Assembly (NCBI GenBank): GCA_946553045.1
Contig: CAMNRO010000004.1
Location: 62,001 to 126,000, forward strand
Source: an uncultured Porphyromonadaceae bacterium
GTDB lineage: Bacteria > Bacteroidota > Bacteroidia > Bacteroidales > Muribaculaceae
Direction: 5' to 3'
DNA: 64,000 nucleotides
Part shown: positions 49,352 to 59,100 of the stretch, one piece after another
Layout of the letters: each line of letters starts with the position of its first letter
Position numbering within the stretch: the first letter of the stretch is position 1
Translations under genes and position numbers: made by a program
Notes under the pieces: model-generated
The model's input: only the letters and a program-made list of their open reading frames with translations
What the model was told of the DNA's origin: nothing
Databases searched by the model: none

Positions 49352-50595
49352 AAATAGCCATAATAAACCACAGCGACAGCCGCGGCGGCGCCTCCGTGGT
49401 GAGCATGCGCCTCATGAAGGCCCTTGCCGCCGAGGGCGCAGATGTGTCGATGACCGTGGTCCACAAGGCAGGCAACGACCCCGCCGTGCACACCGCCGCC
49501 TCGCCTCTGAGATGCAAGATACCCTTCCTCCTCGAGCACATGCGCATTTTCGCCGCCAACGGCTTCACCAGACGCGACCTATTCGCCGTATCAATTGCTT
49601 CCGACGGCCTGACGCTGTCGGCACTGCCGCAAGTGGAGCAGGCCGATGTCGTAATGCTCAATTGGGTCAACCAGGGCATGCTCGACTTCGGCGAAATCCT
49701 CCACATGATTCAGGCGGGCAAGACGGTGATATGGACCATGCACGACATGTGGAACCTCACCGGAATCTGCCACCATGCCGGCACATGCACACGCTACCGC
49801 CTGACACCGGGCTGCGGAAACTGCCCCCTACTCCACAAGCGCGCCGCCGAAAACGATCTCTCGCGCCGCACGTGGGAGCTCAAACGCGCCCTCTACAGCA
49901 CCGATGGCATCACCTTCGTGGCCGTAAGCTCCTGGCTGGAGCGCAAATGCGCCGAAAGCTCGGCTATGAAAGGCTGTTTCGTGAAAGTGATACCGAATGC
50001 TTTTCCCGTCGAAGAGTTCTACATAGCTCCGCGCCGCAGCCGCGCCGGAATGGGCCTGCCCGAAGATAAAAAACTGATAGTGATGGGAGCCGCACGCCTC
50101 GACGACCCCGTGAAAGGCCTCGACCTCGCCGTCGAAGCCCTCAACCGCCTGGCCGATAGCGGCCGCACCGACGCTCACGCCGTGTTTTTCGGCGCCATAC
50201 GCGACCCTCACGCCCTCGACGGCCTCCGCCTGCCATACACGGCCCTCGGCCCCGTCGCCGACAAGGACTTCCTGCACGAACTCTACGCACAGGCCTCTGC
50301 CGTGCTCTCGTCATCGCTCTACGAAACCCTGCCAGGCACCCTAATCGAAGGCCAGGCCGCAGGCTGCTTCCCCGTAAGCTTCGGCGAAGGCGGACAGGCC
50401 GATATAATCGAGCATGGCCGCACAGGCTACATTGCCCGCTACCGCGACACCGCCGACCTCGCCCACGGCCTCACAATAGCCCTCGACGGCCTTTTCGACC
50501 CCGCACTGCTGCGCGAGTCTGTCGAAAAACGATTCAGCGCCCGCGCCGTCGCCCGACGGTATCTGAATCTGATTGAGGCTGAAATGAACATTTGA
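49348..50595 (+). CDS. Glycosyltransferase family 4-like
   Basis: ATG 49348 overlaps the flippase stop; MKIAIINHSDSRGGASVVSMRLMKAL; MHDMWNLTGICHHAGTCTRY; EGQAAGCFPVSFGEGGQADIIEHGRTGYIA. Confidence 0.92.
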   Translation: MKIAIINHSDSRGGASVVSMRLMKALAAEGADVSMTVVHKAGNDPAVHTAASPLRCKIPFLLEHMRIFAANGFTRRDLFAVSIASDGLTLSALPQVEQADVVMLNWVNQGMLDFGEILHMIQAGKTVIWTMHDMWNLTGICHHAGTCTRYRLTPGCGNCPLLHKRAAENDLSRRTWELKRALYSTDGITFVAVSSWLERKCAESSAMKGCFVKVIPNAFPVEEFYIAPRRSRAGMGLPEDKKLIVMGAARLDDPVKGLDLAVEALNRLADSGRTDAHAVFFGAIRDPHALDGLRLPYTALGPVADKDFLHELYAQASAVLSSSLYETLPGTLIEGQAAGCFPVSFGEGGQADIIEHGRTGYIARYRDTADLAHGLTIALDGLFDPALLRESVEKRFSARAVARRYLNLIEAEMNI

Positions 50596-50644
50596 CCATT
50601 CCGTTTGTTTTAGAAAGTAGACTACTAACCAAAAAACAAACGAA

Positions 50645-51226
50645 ATGGAAACAAAAAGCATAAAAGGCACTCGTACCGAACACAATCTTCTCGCTTCATT
50701 CGCCGGCGAAAGCCAGGCCCGTTCGCGCTATACCCTCTTCGCCGAAAAGGCTAAGGAAGAGGGCTACGAACAGATTGCAGCAGTGTTCCTCGAGACAGCC
50801 GAACAGGAACTGAGCCACGCGCGCATGTTCTTCAACCTCCTCGAAGGCGGCACTGTCGAAATCCACGCCGCCTACCCCGCCGGCGTCGTTGCCGACACCA
50901 AGACCAACCTTGCCGAAGCCGCTGCCGGCGAACGCGAGGAATGGGGCGAACTCTACGAAAACTTCGCGCAGATTGCCCAGGAAGAAGGCTTCCCGCAGAT
51001 TGCCAACACATACCGCCTTATCGCCAAGGTCGAGCAGATGCACGAAGCCCGCTACATCAAACTGATGGAGCGCCTCGAGACGGGCACCGAATTCGAAGAA
51101 GCCGAACCCGTCGAATGGATGTGCCGTCAGTGCGGTTTCACCATCACCGCCAAAGCAGCCCCCAAACGCTGCCCCGTCTGCGGCCGCGACCAGGCCTGGT
51201 TCCAGCGCAAAGCCAATAATTATTGA
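50645..51226 (+). CDS. Rubrerythrin
   Basis: GTRTEHNLLASFAGESQARSRYTLFAEKAKEEGYEQIAAVFLETAEQELSHA; C-terminal rubredoxin CRQCGFTI...CPVCGRDQAWF. Confidence 0.97.
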   Translation: METKSIKGTRTEHNLLASFAGESQARSRYTLFAEKAKEEGYEQIAAVFLETAEQELSHARMFFNLLEGGTVEIHAAYPAGVVADTKTNLAEAAAGEREEWGELYENFAQIAQEEGFPQIANTYRLIAKVEQMHEARYIKLMERLETGTEFEEAEPVEWMCRQCGFTITAKAAPKRCPVCGRDQAWFQRKANNY

Positions 51227-51308
51227 GCTATTAGGCTGTTGGGCAGTTGGGCTAACGGGCTGACAAGCGATTGGGCTGGCGGCCCGCAGGGCAAGCCGGC
51301 CCACGGGC

Positions 51309-51420
51309 GAAGCGCGGAGCGCTTCAACATTCACACAGCCTGGGGTTTGGGCGCTGCAAGCGTCCATACCCCAGGTTTTTATGCACCCCGCCCCCTCCCA
51401 ACCGCTTTAGCGGTTGAATA
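51309..51420. repeat. Composite REP-like palindromic element, copy 2
   Basis: GAAGCGC-GGA-GCGCTTC (51309-51325), ATTCACACAG, CCTGGGG (51339-51345) TTTGGGCGCTGCAAGCGTCCATA CCCCAGG (51369-51375), then AACCGCT-TT-AGCGGTT (51400-51415) GAATAA. Confidence 0.75.
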
Positions 51421-51512
51421 ACACTACTATCAAATAATCCCCTCCTGTCCTCCCAATCTCCTAACAGCCCACCCTCCTAATATCCTAACCTCCTATCCTC
51501 CTGACTTCCTAA

Positions 51513-51557
51513 AAAAAAGCGGCGTCCGCGGTCCCTTTCGGGGATTACGGACGCCGT
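51513..51557 (-). terminator. Rho-independent terminator of the minus-strand SusCDEF-like operon
   Basis: Minus strand: CGGCGTCCGTAATCCC-CGAA-AGGGACCGCGGACGCCG-CTTTTTTTT. Confidence 0.85.
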
Positions 51558-51577
51558 TCTTGCATGGAGAAATTATA

Positions 51578-53068
51578 TTATTTCTTGACCATTGTCGCGG
51601 TGTAGGGGATAGTGCCGAGATTGAGAGTTATCTCGTATGTGCCGTCGGCATCGCATACAAGGTTGGCCGGATTGCCGAAGCCGGTGAGGTTCTGCAGATT
51701 GCCGCCCAGGTTGATATCCCATCCGTTGTTCATGCGGAACTTCCAGGCATTGCCGGCGCTCATTGTCACAGTCGCCTTCCAGGTGAGATTGTCGTCCGAC
51801 GGAGTCATCGGCTCGGAAGCGGCCCAGCCGTTGAAATCGCCAATGAGGCCTACAGTGCTGATAGCGGTCACACTCAGGTCGCGGGTGCTGTAGTTGAGGC
51901 TGATGAAATAGAGACCGGGAGCGGGAACCTTGATATTGTTGCCGCCGTTAGCCTTGCCTGTTGCCGACAGAACGCCGGTATCGGGATTGGTCTTGAACTC
52001 GAGAGCCTCGCCCACGCCGAAGTCGCCGTTCCACGCATTTGTGGGGCTGAACTTGAACTCGGGCTGGTCGGCACCGTAGAGGTTGGCATATCCGGCATAG
52101 TTGGTGTAGTTTTCTGTCCACATCACCATGGCGAACTGGCCGTTGTTCCAGCTGGTGCCGTTCACACCGTTGCCGGCGAGCCAGAAGTTGGGAATAGCCT
52201 GCTTATACTCGTAGGTGAGATTGTCCATATCGATACGGAATTCGACAGGGCCGGAGAGTTTCATGAAACCGGCAGCCTGAGTCTCGGCAGGGTCAAGAGC
52301 ACCTTTTGCACTGTTCTTGTCGGCCTCGGTCACACCGATGATAGACGAGAAATCAGAGTTAGTGAAGTAGTTTTCGCCAAAAATCTTCCAGTAAATGCCT
52401 TCACCGACTGTTGCGGCGCTGAGATTGAGAATCTGGCTGAACACGGGGTCGTCGTACACATTGTTGTCGCTGTGTGTGAACTCCGAGCTGTTGGCCTGAT
52501 TCCAGTCGTTGCCGTCGGCCGACCACATGAAGTAGTACTTCTGGTCGATAAAGCGCGGGGCTTCAGTTACGACAGTAAGCTTGGTCGGGCCAAAGAACTT
52601 GTCGGGGCCGCCGAGCACAATGCTCTCGTTGCCCTTGACGGCACTCACATTATAGCGCAGCCAGAGCGCTGTCTCGACAGGATTCTTGCTTATATTCTCG
52701 CGCACGCCTTCGTTAAGGGCGACAGGGTCTACAGCGAATTTATCGCCGCTGACAACGACAGGCACCGTAAAGAAGCTCGAGAAAGACTCGTCGGTGCTTA
52801 CCTGGGCGCTTGCACCGAAGCCGTAGCCTTCAGGCCAGCCTTCGGCGGCAGTAGCAACAGCGACAGGCACATTCTCGCCCTTGCTGATATATGTGGCAAG
52901 CTGGGCCACTGCGGGCATGTCGGCGGGGGCTGCGACGGTCACCTGGTCGGGACCGGCGGCGGGCAGTTCGGGATTGACAACGGGAATACCTGTGCCGAGT
53001 TCTACATCGTCGCAGGCCGCGAAGCCAAGAGCCAGAGCCAATATGGGAAGTATTGTATATTTCTTCAT
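51578..53068 (-). CDS. SusE/SusF-like outer-membrane glycan-binding lipoprotein
   Basis: MKKYTILPILALALGFAACDDVELGTG; repeated ...GLIGDFNGWAASEPMTPSDDNLTWKATVTMSAGNAWKFRMNNGWDINLGG typical of SusE/F CBMs. Confidence 0.85.
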   Translation of the reverse strand: MKKYTILPILALALGFAACDDVELGTGIPVVNPELPAAGPDQVTVAAPADMPAVAQLATYISKGENVPVAVATAAEGWPEGYGFGASAQVSTDESFSSFFTVPVVVSGDKFAVDPVALNEGVRENISKNPVETALWLRYNVSAVKGNESIVLGGPDKFFGPTKLTVVTEAPRFIDQKYYFMWSADGNDWNQANSSEFTHSDNNVYDDPVFSQILNLSAATVGEGIYWKIFGENYFTNSDFSSIIGVTEADKNSAKGALDPAETQAAGFMKLSGPVEFRIDMDNLTYEYKQAIPNFWLAGNGVNGTSWNNGQFAMVMWTENYTNYAGYANLYGADQPEFKFSPTNAWNGDFGVGEALEFKTNPDTGVLSATGKANGGNNIKVPAPGLYFISLNYSTRDLSVTAISTVGLIGDFNGWAASEPMTPSDDNLTWKATVTMSAGNAWKFRMNNGWDINLGGNLQNLTGFGNPANLVCDADGTYEITLNLGTIPYTATMVKK

Positions 53069-53180
53069 TTCTGTAAGTTGAGGAAGTTCTTCAGTCTATA
53101 TAGTTAAGATAATAGTTTATAGTACCATTATCTTAACTTTATAAACTCTTTTTACTTATTAAACTTGGTTTTGACTTGGG

Positions 53181-54443
53181 TTAATCGACGAAATCGAATG
53201 TCACTGTATTTGCCTTCGTATCGAGCGACACGCTGATAGTTGCACCGAGAGCGCCTTCGAGCTGGAAGGGGCCTTCGCCGACAGCGGTTTCGGCAGCTAC
53301 GCCGGGAGTGACAGGATAGTCCTTGCCCGTAACAGATGCCCACTGAGCCGCGCCCCAGCCGCTAAGTTCCTGATAGAAGCGGCAGAAGAGGTCGGGATTG
53401 CTATCCTGAGTCTCGGTGATTTCGAATGTGCCGGTGAAGACACCCGAGCCATCTGTGCATTCGAGGCGCCAGTTGTCGTAGATTTCGGCATTGTCTGCAG
53501 AGGGCTCTTTCCACAGGGCCTGATTGCCCACCATGTAGACATATTTCGGAGTCACAACTTCCTGCTCGCCGGCCTGAACCTTCACAGTCATCTTGTTGAG
53601 GTCTACGGTGATAGTCATCTTACCGCCGGTGAAGTCCTTGAATTCAAGTTTATCTTTGGTCACGGCAAGAGTTCCGTTGTATTCGCCGTCGGCGAGAATG
53701 CAGTCCACTTCCTTATCGTCGTTGGGGCCGCCGGCGATGCCGATGAAGTCGCTATCCCAGCCTGTGAGGGCGGTTGCGAAGCGGAATACGGGGTCGGCGG
53801 GCATATCGAACACAGCCGAGTACACATTGGAGCCGACAGCGTCGTCAGCTTCCCACAGACGCCAGTCCTTATATTTGTCGGCATTGTTGGCAATAGGCTC
53901 GGTCCAGCCGCTGGGAGCGCCTACGAGATAGATATACGCAGGAGTCTTCAGAGCGTAGTAGAAGTCCACGCGGGGAAGCTCGATGACATTCGAGGTAATG
54001 TTGGTCCACTCATAGGAGCCTACCTGAGCCACGGCGCGGACGTAGAGGGGGCGCACATGGTCTTCGGCATAAGGCTGCCAGGTGTCTTCGTCGGTGATAC
54101 CGAGCATTTCGCAGATTGCGATGGCAACATCGGCTTCGTTGAGGCCGATAGTGGCGCTGGCGCCGTTGATATTGGCAAGAGTCTTGTACTCGGCGAAATC
54201 CTCGGTGAGAGAGATTTCCGCAGAATAGTTCACAACGGTACCGATGCCGTAGTCGGGCTGAGAGCAGGTGAACTCGAGCACACCGCCTTCGGTGAGGTCA
54301 TAGTACTGCTGGGCGAAAGGCGGCACATTGAGTTTGAACTCGGTCGGTTTCTGCATCACCGGAGTGTCTGGAGTGGAGCACGATGCCACGCCAAGCATTG
54401 CAGCCGCAGCAGCCAGAACAGTATATATTTTAGCGAATTTCAT
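53181..54443 (-). CDS. SusE/SusF-like outer-membrane lipoprotein
   Basis: MKFAKIYTVLAAAAAMLGVASCSTPDTPVMQKPTEFKLNVPPFAQQYYDLTEGGVLEFTCSQPDYG; SusE N-domain-like plus two related C-terminal modules. Confidence 0.82.
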   Translation of the reverse strand: MKFAKIYTVLAAAAAMLGVASCSTPDTPVMQKPTEFKLNVPPFAQQYYDLTEGGVLEFTCSQPDYGIGTVVNYSAEISLTEDFAEYKTLANINGASATIGLNEADVAIAICEMLGITDEDTWQPYAEDHVRPLYVRAVAQVGSYEWTNITSNVIELPRVDFYYALKTPAYIYLVGAPSGWTEPIANNADKYKDWRLWEADDAVGSNVYSAVFDMPADPVFRFATALTGWDSDFIGIAGGPNDDKEVDCILADGEYNGTLAVTKDKLEFKDFTGGKMTITVDLNKMTVKVQAGEQEVVTPKYVYMVGNQALWKEPSADNAEIYDNWRLECTDGSGVFTGTFEITETQDSNPDLFCRFYQELSGWGAAQWASVTGKDYPVTPGVAAETAVGEGPFQLEGALGATISVSLDTKANTVTFDFVD

Positions 54444-54558
54444 TGTTTCTTTTTTTGTAAGGTTTATAAAGTCGTCGGAGTTAAGACAATAGTACTGATA
54501 GCGTACAAAGAAGCCATTATCTTAACTTTATAAACTCCTTTCACTTATTAAACTTATA

Positions 54559-56103
54559 TCAATAACCGGGGTTCTGGCCTATGGTTTCGGTATATTGTGT
54601 CGGAATGGGGAAGAGAGCGCGATAAGCCGGAAGCGAGGCGCCTTCATAGTCGCCGCCTTTCCACGACCACATGTAGTTGCTGCCGGTGTACTTGCCGAAG
54701 CGGATAAGGTCGCTGCGGCGGTGACCTTCGCAGTAGAGCTCGCACATACGCTCCTTAAGCAGCTCGTCGGCATTGATCGACGAGAGGGCGGGCATGCCTG
54801 CGCGCTCGCGCACCAGGTTGAGGTAGCGCAGACCGTCGCATTCGACGCCGTGCATCTGGCATTCGGCCAGCATCAGATATGTATCGGCGAGGCGGAACAG
54901 AGGATAGTCGGCATTCGACATGGCAACATTGTTGTTATTGTTGCCGGCAGTGTTCTCATAGTCGGTCTCGGGGCTGTTGGAGTACTTGATGAGCATATAG
55001 CCGCACGAAGTGGCGTCGTTGCCGCCGAGGGTGGGAATATCTTCCTGGAAAGTACCCTCGAAGATGAGACGGCGCTTGTCGGCGCGGTCGAGAGCCTTCG
55101 ACAGCTCGGGGCGCAGGCGCAGACCGCCCCATGCGTCCTTATAGTTGAGCTTCTTGAGAATCTCCTCGCCTGCCGAGGCAAACCATGCGCCGCAGGTGAG
55201 GTAGGTTGTGCCGCCCCAGGCCTCCATGCGGCCCTGCTCCTGGGGTACTACCCAGAGGAGCTCGCCGTTGCCGGCATACTTGTCGTTGGTGGCACAGAAA
55301 AGATATTTGTATTCAGGGGCAAGGGTAATGCCGGTAGAAACAACCTGCTTGCAGGCCTCGGCGCATTCGCGCCACATGGGGGTGCCGGTGTAGACCTCGG
55401 CATTGAGATAGAGCTTGGCAAGAAGCATATAGCCGGCCTCGCGGCTCACGCGGCCATAAGCCTGCTCGGCGGCCGGTTTGAGCTGGGGCACATATGTCTC
55501 GAGCTCGGCGGTGATGGCGTCGAAGAGCTGCTTGCGGTCGTAGGTGGGAGGTGTTGCGCCTGTGGTGGAGCTTTCATCAATCCACGGGCCGCGGCCGAAG
55601 AGGTCAATCATCTGATAGTATGCCAGGCCGCGCAGAGCCGATGCCTCGGCGATACGTGCGTTCACTTCGGCTTCGTCGAAGAAAGCGGCGCCCTGCGAGC
55701 GCATGCCCGACATGAATTCGGCAGCCATCTTGGCATTGAAGAACTCGCGTGCGAAAGCGGCGTAGATCCATTCGTTGTCGGGGCTCCACTGGTTCTTGTT
55801 GAGAGGCTGGTAGCCGGGGTCGTTCCAAGCCTCGGAGATGAAGCACTCGTCGGCCACGATTTCATTGAGGTTGAAGTGAGTACGGGTGAATGTACCGGCA
55901 CCGCCGTCCGAAGTCGAGATGATGTCGTCGCGGTAGAGGTTGGCATAGATACGGCCCAGGAAGCCGTCCCACTCGGCCTGAGTGGTCAGTTCGAGCTTTA
56001 TGTTGGGGTCGTTGGGCGTGAGGTCGAGGTCGCCGACGCACGATGTGCCGGCGAAAGCCATCAGGGCTACACAGCCCGCAAGTATATGGTTTGTAAATTT
56101 CAT
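54559..56103 (-). CDS. SusD/RagB family lipoprotein
   Basis: MKFTNHILAGCVALMAFAGTSCVGDLDLTPNDP; ELYCEGHRRSDLIRFGKY...ALFPIPTQYTETIGQNPGY. Confidence 0.95.
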   Translation of the reverse strand: MKFTNHILAGCVALMAFAGTSCVGDLDLTPNDPNIKLELTTQAEWDGFLGRIYANLYRDDIISTSDGGAGTFTRTHFNLNEIVADECFISEAWNDPGYQPLNKNQWSPDNEWIYAAFAREFFNAKMAAEFMSGMRSQGAAFFDEAEVNARIAEASALRGLAYYQMIDLFGRGPWIDESSTTGATPPTYDRKQLFDAITAELETYVPQLKPAAEQAYGRVSREAGYMLLAKLYLNAEVYTGTPMWRECAEACKQVVSTGITLAPEYKYLFCATNDKYAGNGELLWVVPQEQGRMEAWGGTTYLTCGAWFASAGEEILKKLNYKDAWGGLRLRPELSKALDRADKRRLIFEGTFQEDIPTLGGNDATSCGYMLIKYSNSPETDYENTAGNNNNNVAMSNADYPLFRLADTYLMLAECQMHGVECDGLRYLNLVRERAGMPALSSINADELLKERMCELYCEGHRRSDLIRFGKYTGSNYMWSWKGGDYEGASLPAYRALFPIPTQYTETIGQNPGY

Positions 56104-56125
56104 ATTGATGTCTTGTTTACCGGTT

Positions 56126-59100
56126 TTAGAAATTTGCTACCAGACCGAAGGTTACGGTCACAGGGCGCGGGTAGGGAGCGCCGTCGATACCCTGCTGGTA
56201 GGTCAGTTCGGGGTCGAGACCCTTATACTTGGTGATGATGAAGGGGTTCTGGACGGCACCGAAGAGGCGCAGCTTCATCTTGTTCTTCATCAGATTGTCG
56301 AATGTATAGCCGAGAGTGATGTTGTCGCAGCGCACGAACGAGGCGTTCTGCACGAAATAGCTGCTGAGCATGAGCTCGGTGGTGCGGGTCTGCTCGAAGA
56401 GATAGGTGTTGTTCATCAGGTTCGAGAGAGTGGGCTGGTTGGTAGCCATGGCCGCAAACGAGTTGTCCATCTGGTTCTTGTTGTAAGCCCAGTTGCCGAA
56501 AGAGCCGCGGAGCACGAAGCCGAAATCCCAGTTCTTGTAGTTGAAGGTATTGTGCCAGCTTGCGGTCCAGTCGGGGTGAACGTGGTGGAAGAGGATTTTG
56601 TCCTCGTCGGTGATGGCGCCGTCGCCGTTCTGGTCGACATATACGCCTTCGAGCGGATTGCCGTTGCTGTCGTAGGCCTGCTCGTAAACCCAGAAGGAGA
56701 ATGCGCTCTCGCCCACTACGTGCTTCTGAACGTCGACACCGTTGCCGAGGCTGCCGGTGGTAGCCGATGCACCGTCGGCAAGACGGGTGATTTTATTCTT
56801 GTTGTAGGCAAGGTTTAGGTTCGAAGTCCAGGTGAAATCCTTGGTAACGATGGGGCGTGTACTGAGGTTGAACTCAAAGCCGGTGTTCTTGAGGTCGCCG
56901 AGGTTGAGCCAGCCCACATTCGAAAGGTTGGAGCCGGCGGGGAAGTTGGCCGATACAAGAAGGTCTTTGGTCTTGCGCTCGTAGAGTTCGATGCTACCGG
57001 TGATACGGTTGTTGAGGAAGCCGAAGTCGAGGCCGATGTTCTTGGTGGTTGTTTCCTCCCACTTCAGGTCGCCGTTATAGGGGTTGGGATATGCGAGCTG
57101 CACATACTGGCCGTTGATGATATACGAGTTGCCGTCGCCGATAAGGGTGCTGTAGACAGGCAGATAGGGGAAATAGTCGCCGCCTACGTCCTGCTGGCCG
57201 GTGATACCCCAGTCGAAGCGGAGCTTAAGTTCGCTCAGCACGCCGCGGGCGCCTTCCATGAAGCTTTCGTCGAGAATCTTCCAACCAAGAGCCGCTGCGG
57301 GGAACGAACCCCAGCGGTGGTCCTTGCCGAAGCGGCTGGTACCGTCGCGACGCATGGTGAAGGTGAGCAGATAGCGGTCCATGAAGGTATAGTTGAGTCG
57401 GCCGAAGAACGACACGAGCTGATAGCGGCTCTTATAGTAGCTTGTCGGGCCATACTGGTATCCGGCGAAGTCTTTCAGAGCGACGGGCTGACCGCCGTTG
57501 AGGTTGGGGTCGGAGAACATGATGTCGGACGATGCCATCTGCGGGTCGGCAACAGTGAAATCGTGGCCGCTGTTGTTGAAGCGCTGCCAGGAGTAACCGC
57601 CGGTGACGTCGACGTCGCTCTTGATGGCCTCGAAATTCTTGTGATAGTTGAGATAGAACTCAAGCATGAGGGTGTAGCGCTCCTGGTTTTCCTTGCTCAG
57701 GCTGCCGTAGCCCTGCTGCACGTTCACGACACCGCCGTCGGTGCCGCGCACCTGGAACTTGCCGTCCCAAGCCGCCGGCGAGAAGGGCTGCTCGAAGTTG
57801 CGCACCTCGCCGTGGCTGTAGTCATAGCCGAGGTTGAGGTTGGCGCGGAGCTCGCGGAGGAAGGGCATCTTGAGGTCAATCTGGAGATTGCCCACGCTCT
57901 GATATACTTTCGAGCGGCTGTAGTGGTCTTTCCAGAGCGACACAGGGTTCTTGGCATAGATATTGCTCACATTGCTGCCGGGAGAATCGGGGCCTGCGAG
58001 GCTGCCGTCGATGAGGTATGTGGTGTAGTTGTTGAACACATTGTCCATGTGCACCGGCAGAGTCGGGTTGAAGCCGATTGCGCTGCCCAGAGCGCCGCCG
58101 CCATAGTTATTGACGATATAAGAACCCTTGGCGTTGGCGCTGATGTTGAGAAGATCGTCGAAGAACGACGGAGTAAGGTTGATGGTGGCGCCCAGACGCT
58201 GGTTGTCGGTGCCGCGGAGAACACCGTCGGTGCCGGTGTAGTTCACACCGACGCGATAGGGAAGCGAACCTGTCTTGCCGCCTACAGAGAGGCTGTAGTC
58301 ATGGCTGAAAGTGGTGCGGAGCACTTCTTTCTGCCAGTCGGTGCTGACAGCGCCGAGCTTTGCGGCCTGGGCCGATTCGGCACCGTATTTGTTGATGATA
58401 TAGTTGCGATATTCCGAGCCGCTCATCATATCGAGATATTTGCGGGGAGTAGCCACATAGAAGTTGGCTGCGAAATTCACCTGCGGAGCGCCGTCCTTGC
58501 CTCGCTTGGTGGTGATGATAATCACACCGTTCGACGCGCGGCTACCGTAGATAGCCGTAGCCGAGGCAGATTTGAGGATAGTCATATTCTCGATATTCTC
58601 GGGGCTTACCAGCGAGAGGGGGTTCGACGAACCCTTCACCGTGTTGCCGTCCATGGGCACACCGTCGATTACGACAAGAGGTGCGTTCGAGGCGTTGAGC
58701 GAGGCACCGCCGCGAATCTGGATTGCAGCGCCGCCCGAGGGGTCGCCGCCCTGGGTCGACACAACCACACCGGGGCTTGCGCCTACGAGAAGGTCCTGAG
58801 CCGTTGTTGCGAGGCCGGCCTCGATGTCGGTAGGCTTAACGACGCCGACAGAACCGGTTGCATCCGATTTTTTAACCACACCATAGCCCACGACCACGAG
58901 CTCGTTCATGGCCACGGTGTTCGTCTTGAGATTTACGTTGATTTGGGTGCGGCCTTCAACAGGTATTTCCTGCGAATCGCAGCCGACATACGAGAACACG
59001 AGCACAGCGTCGGGGGCAACTGAAATTTTATAGTTACCGTCGAAATCGGTGGCTACGCCCTTTCCGGGAATGCCTTTCACCTCGACGCTTGCGCCGATGG

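Noticed and set aside
57317-59023. 568-aa plus-strand ORF antisense to the SusC-like gene (and the 546-aa ORF at 54595-56235, 515-aa ORF at 51560-53107)
   Set aside because: Long open antisense frames opposite Sus genes, with compositional bias and no domain motifs; not credible coding genes.
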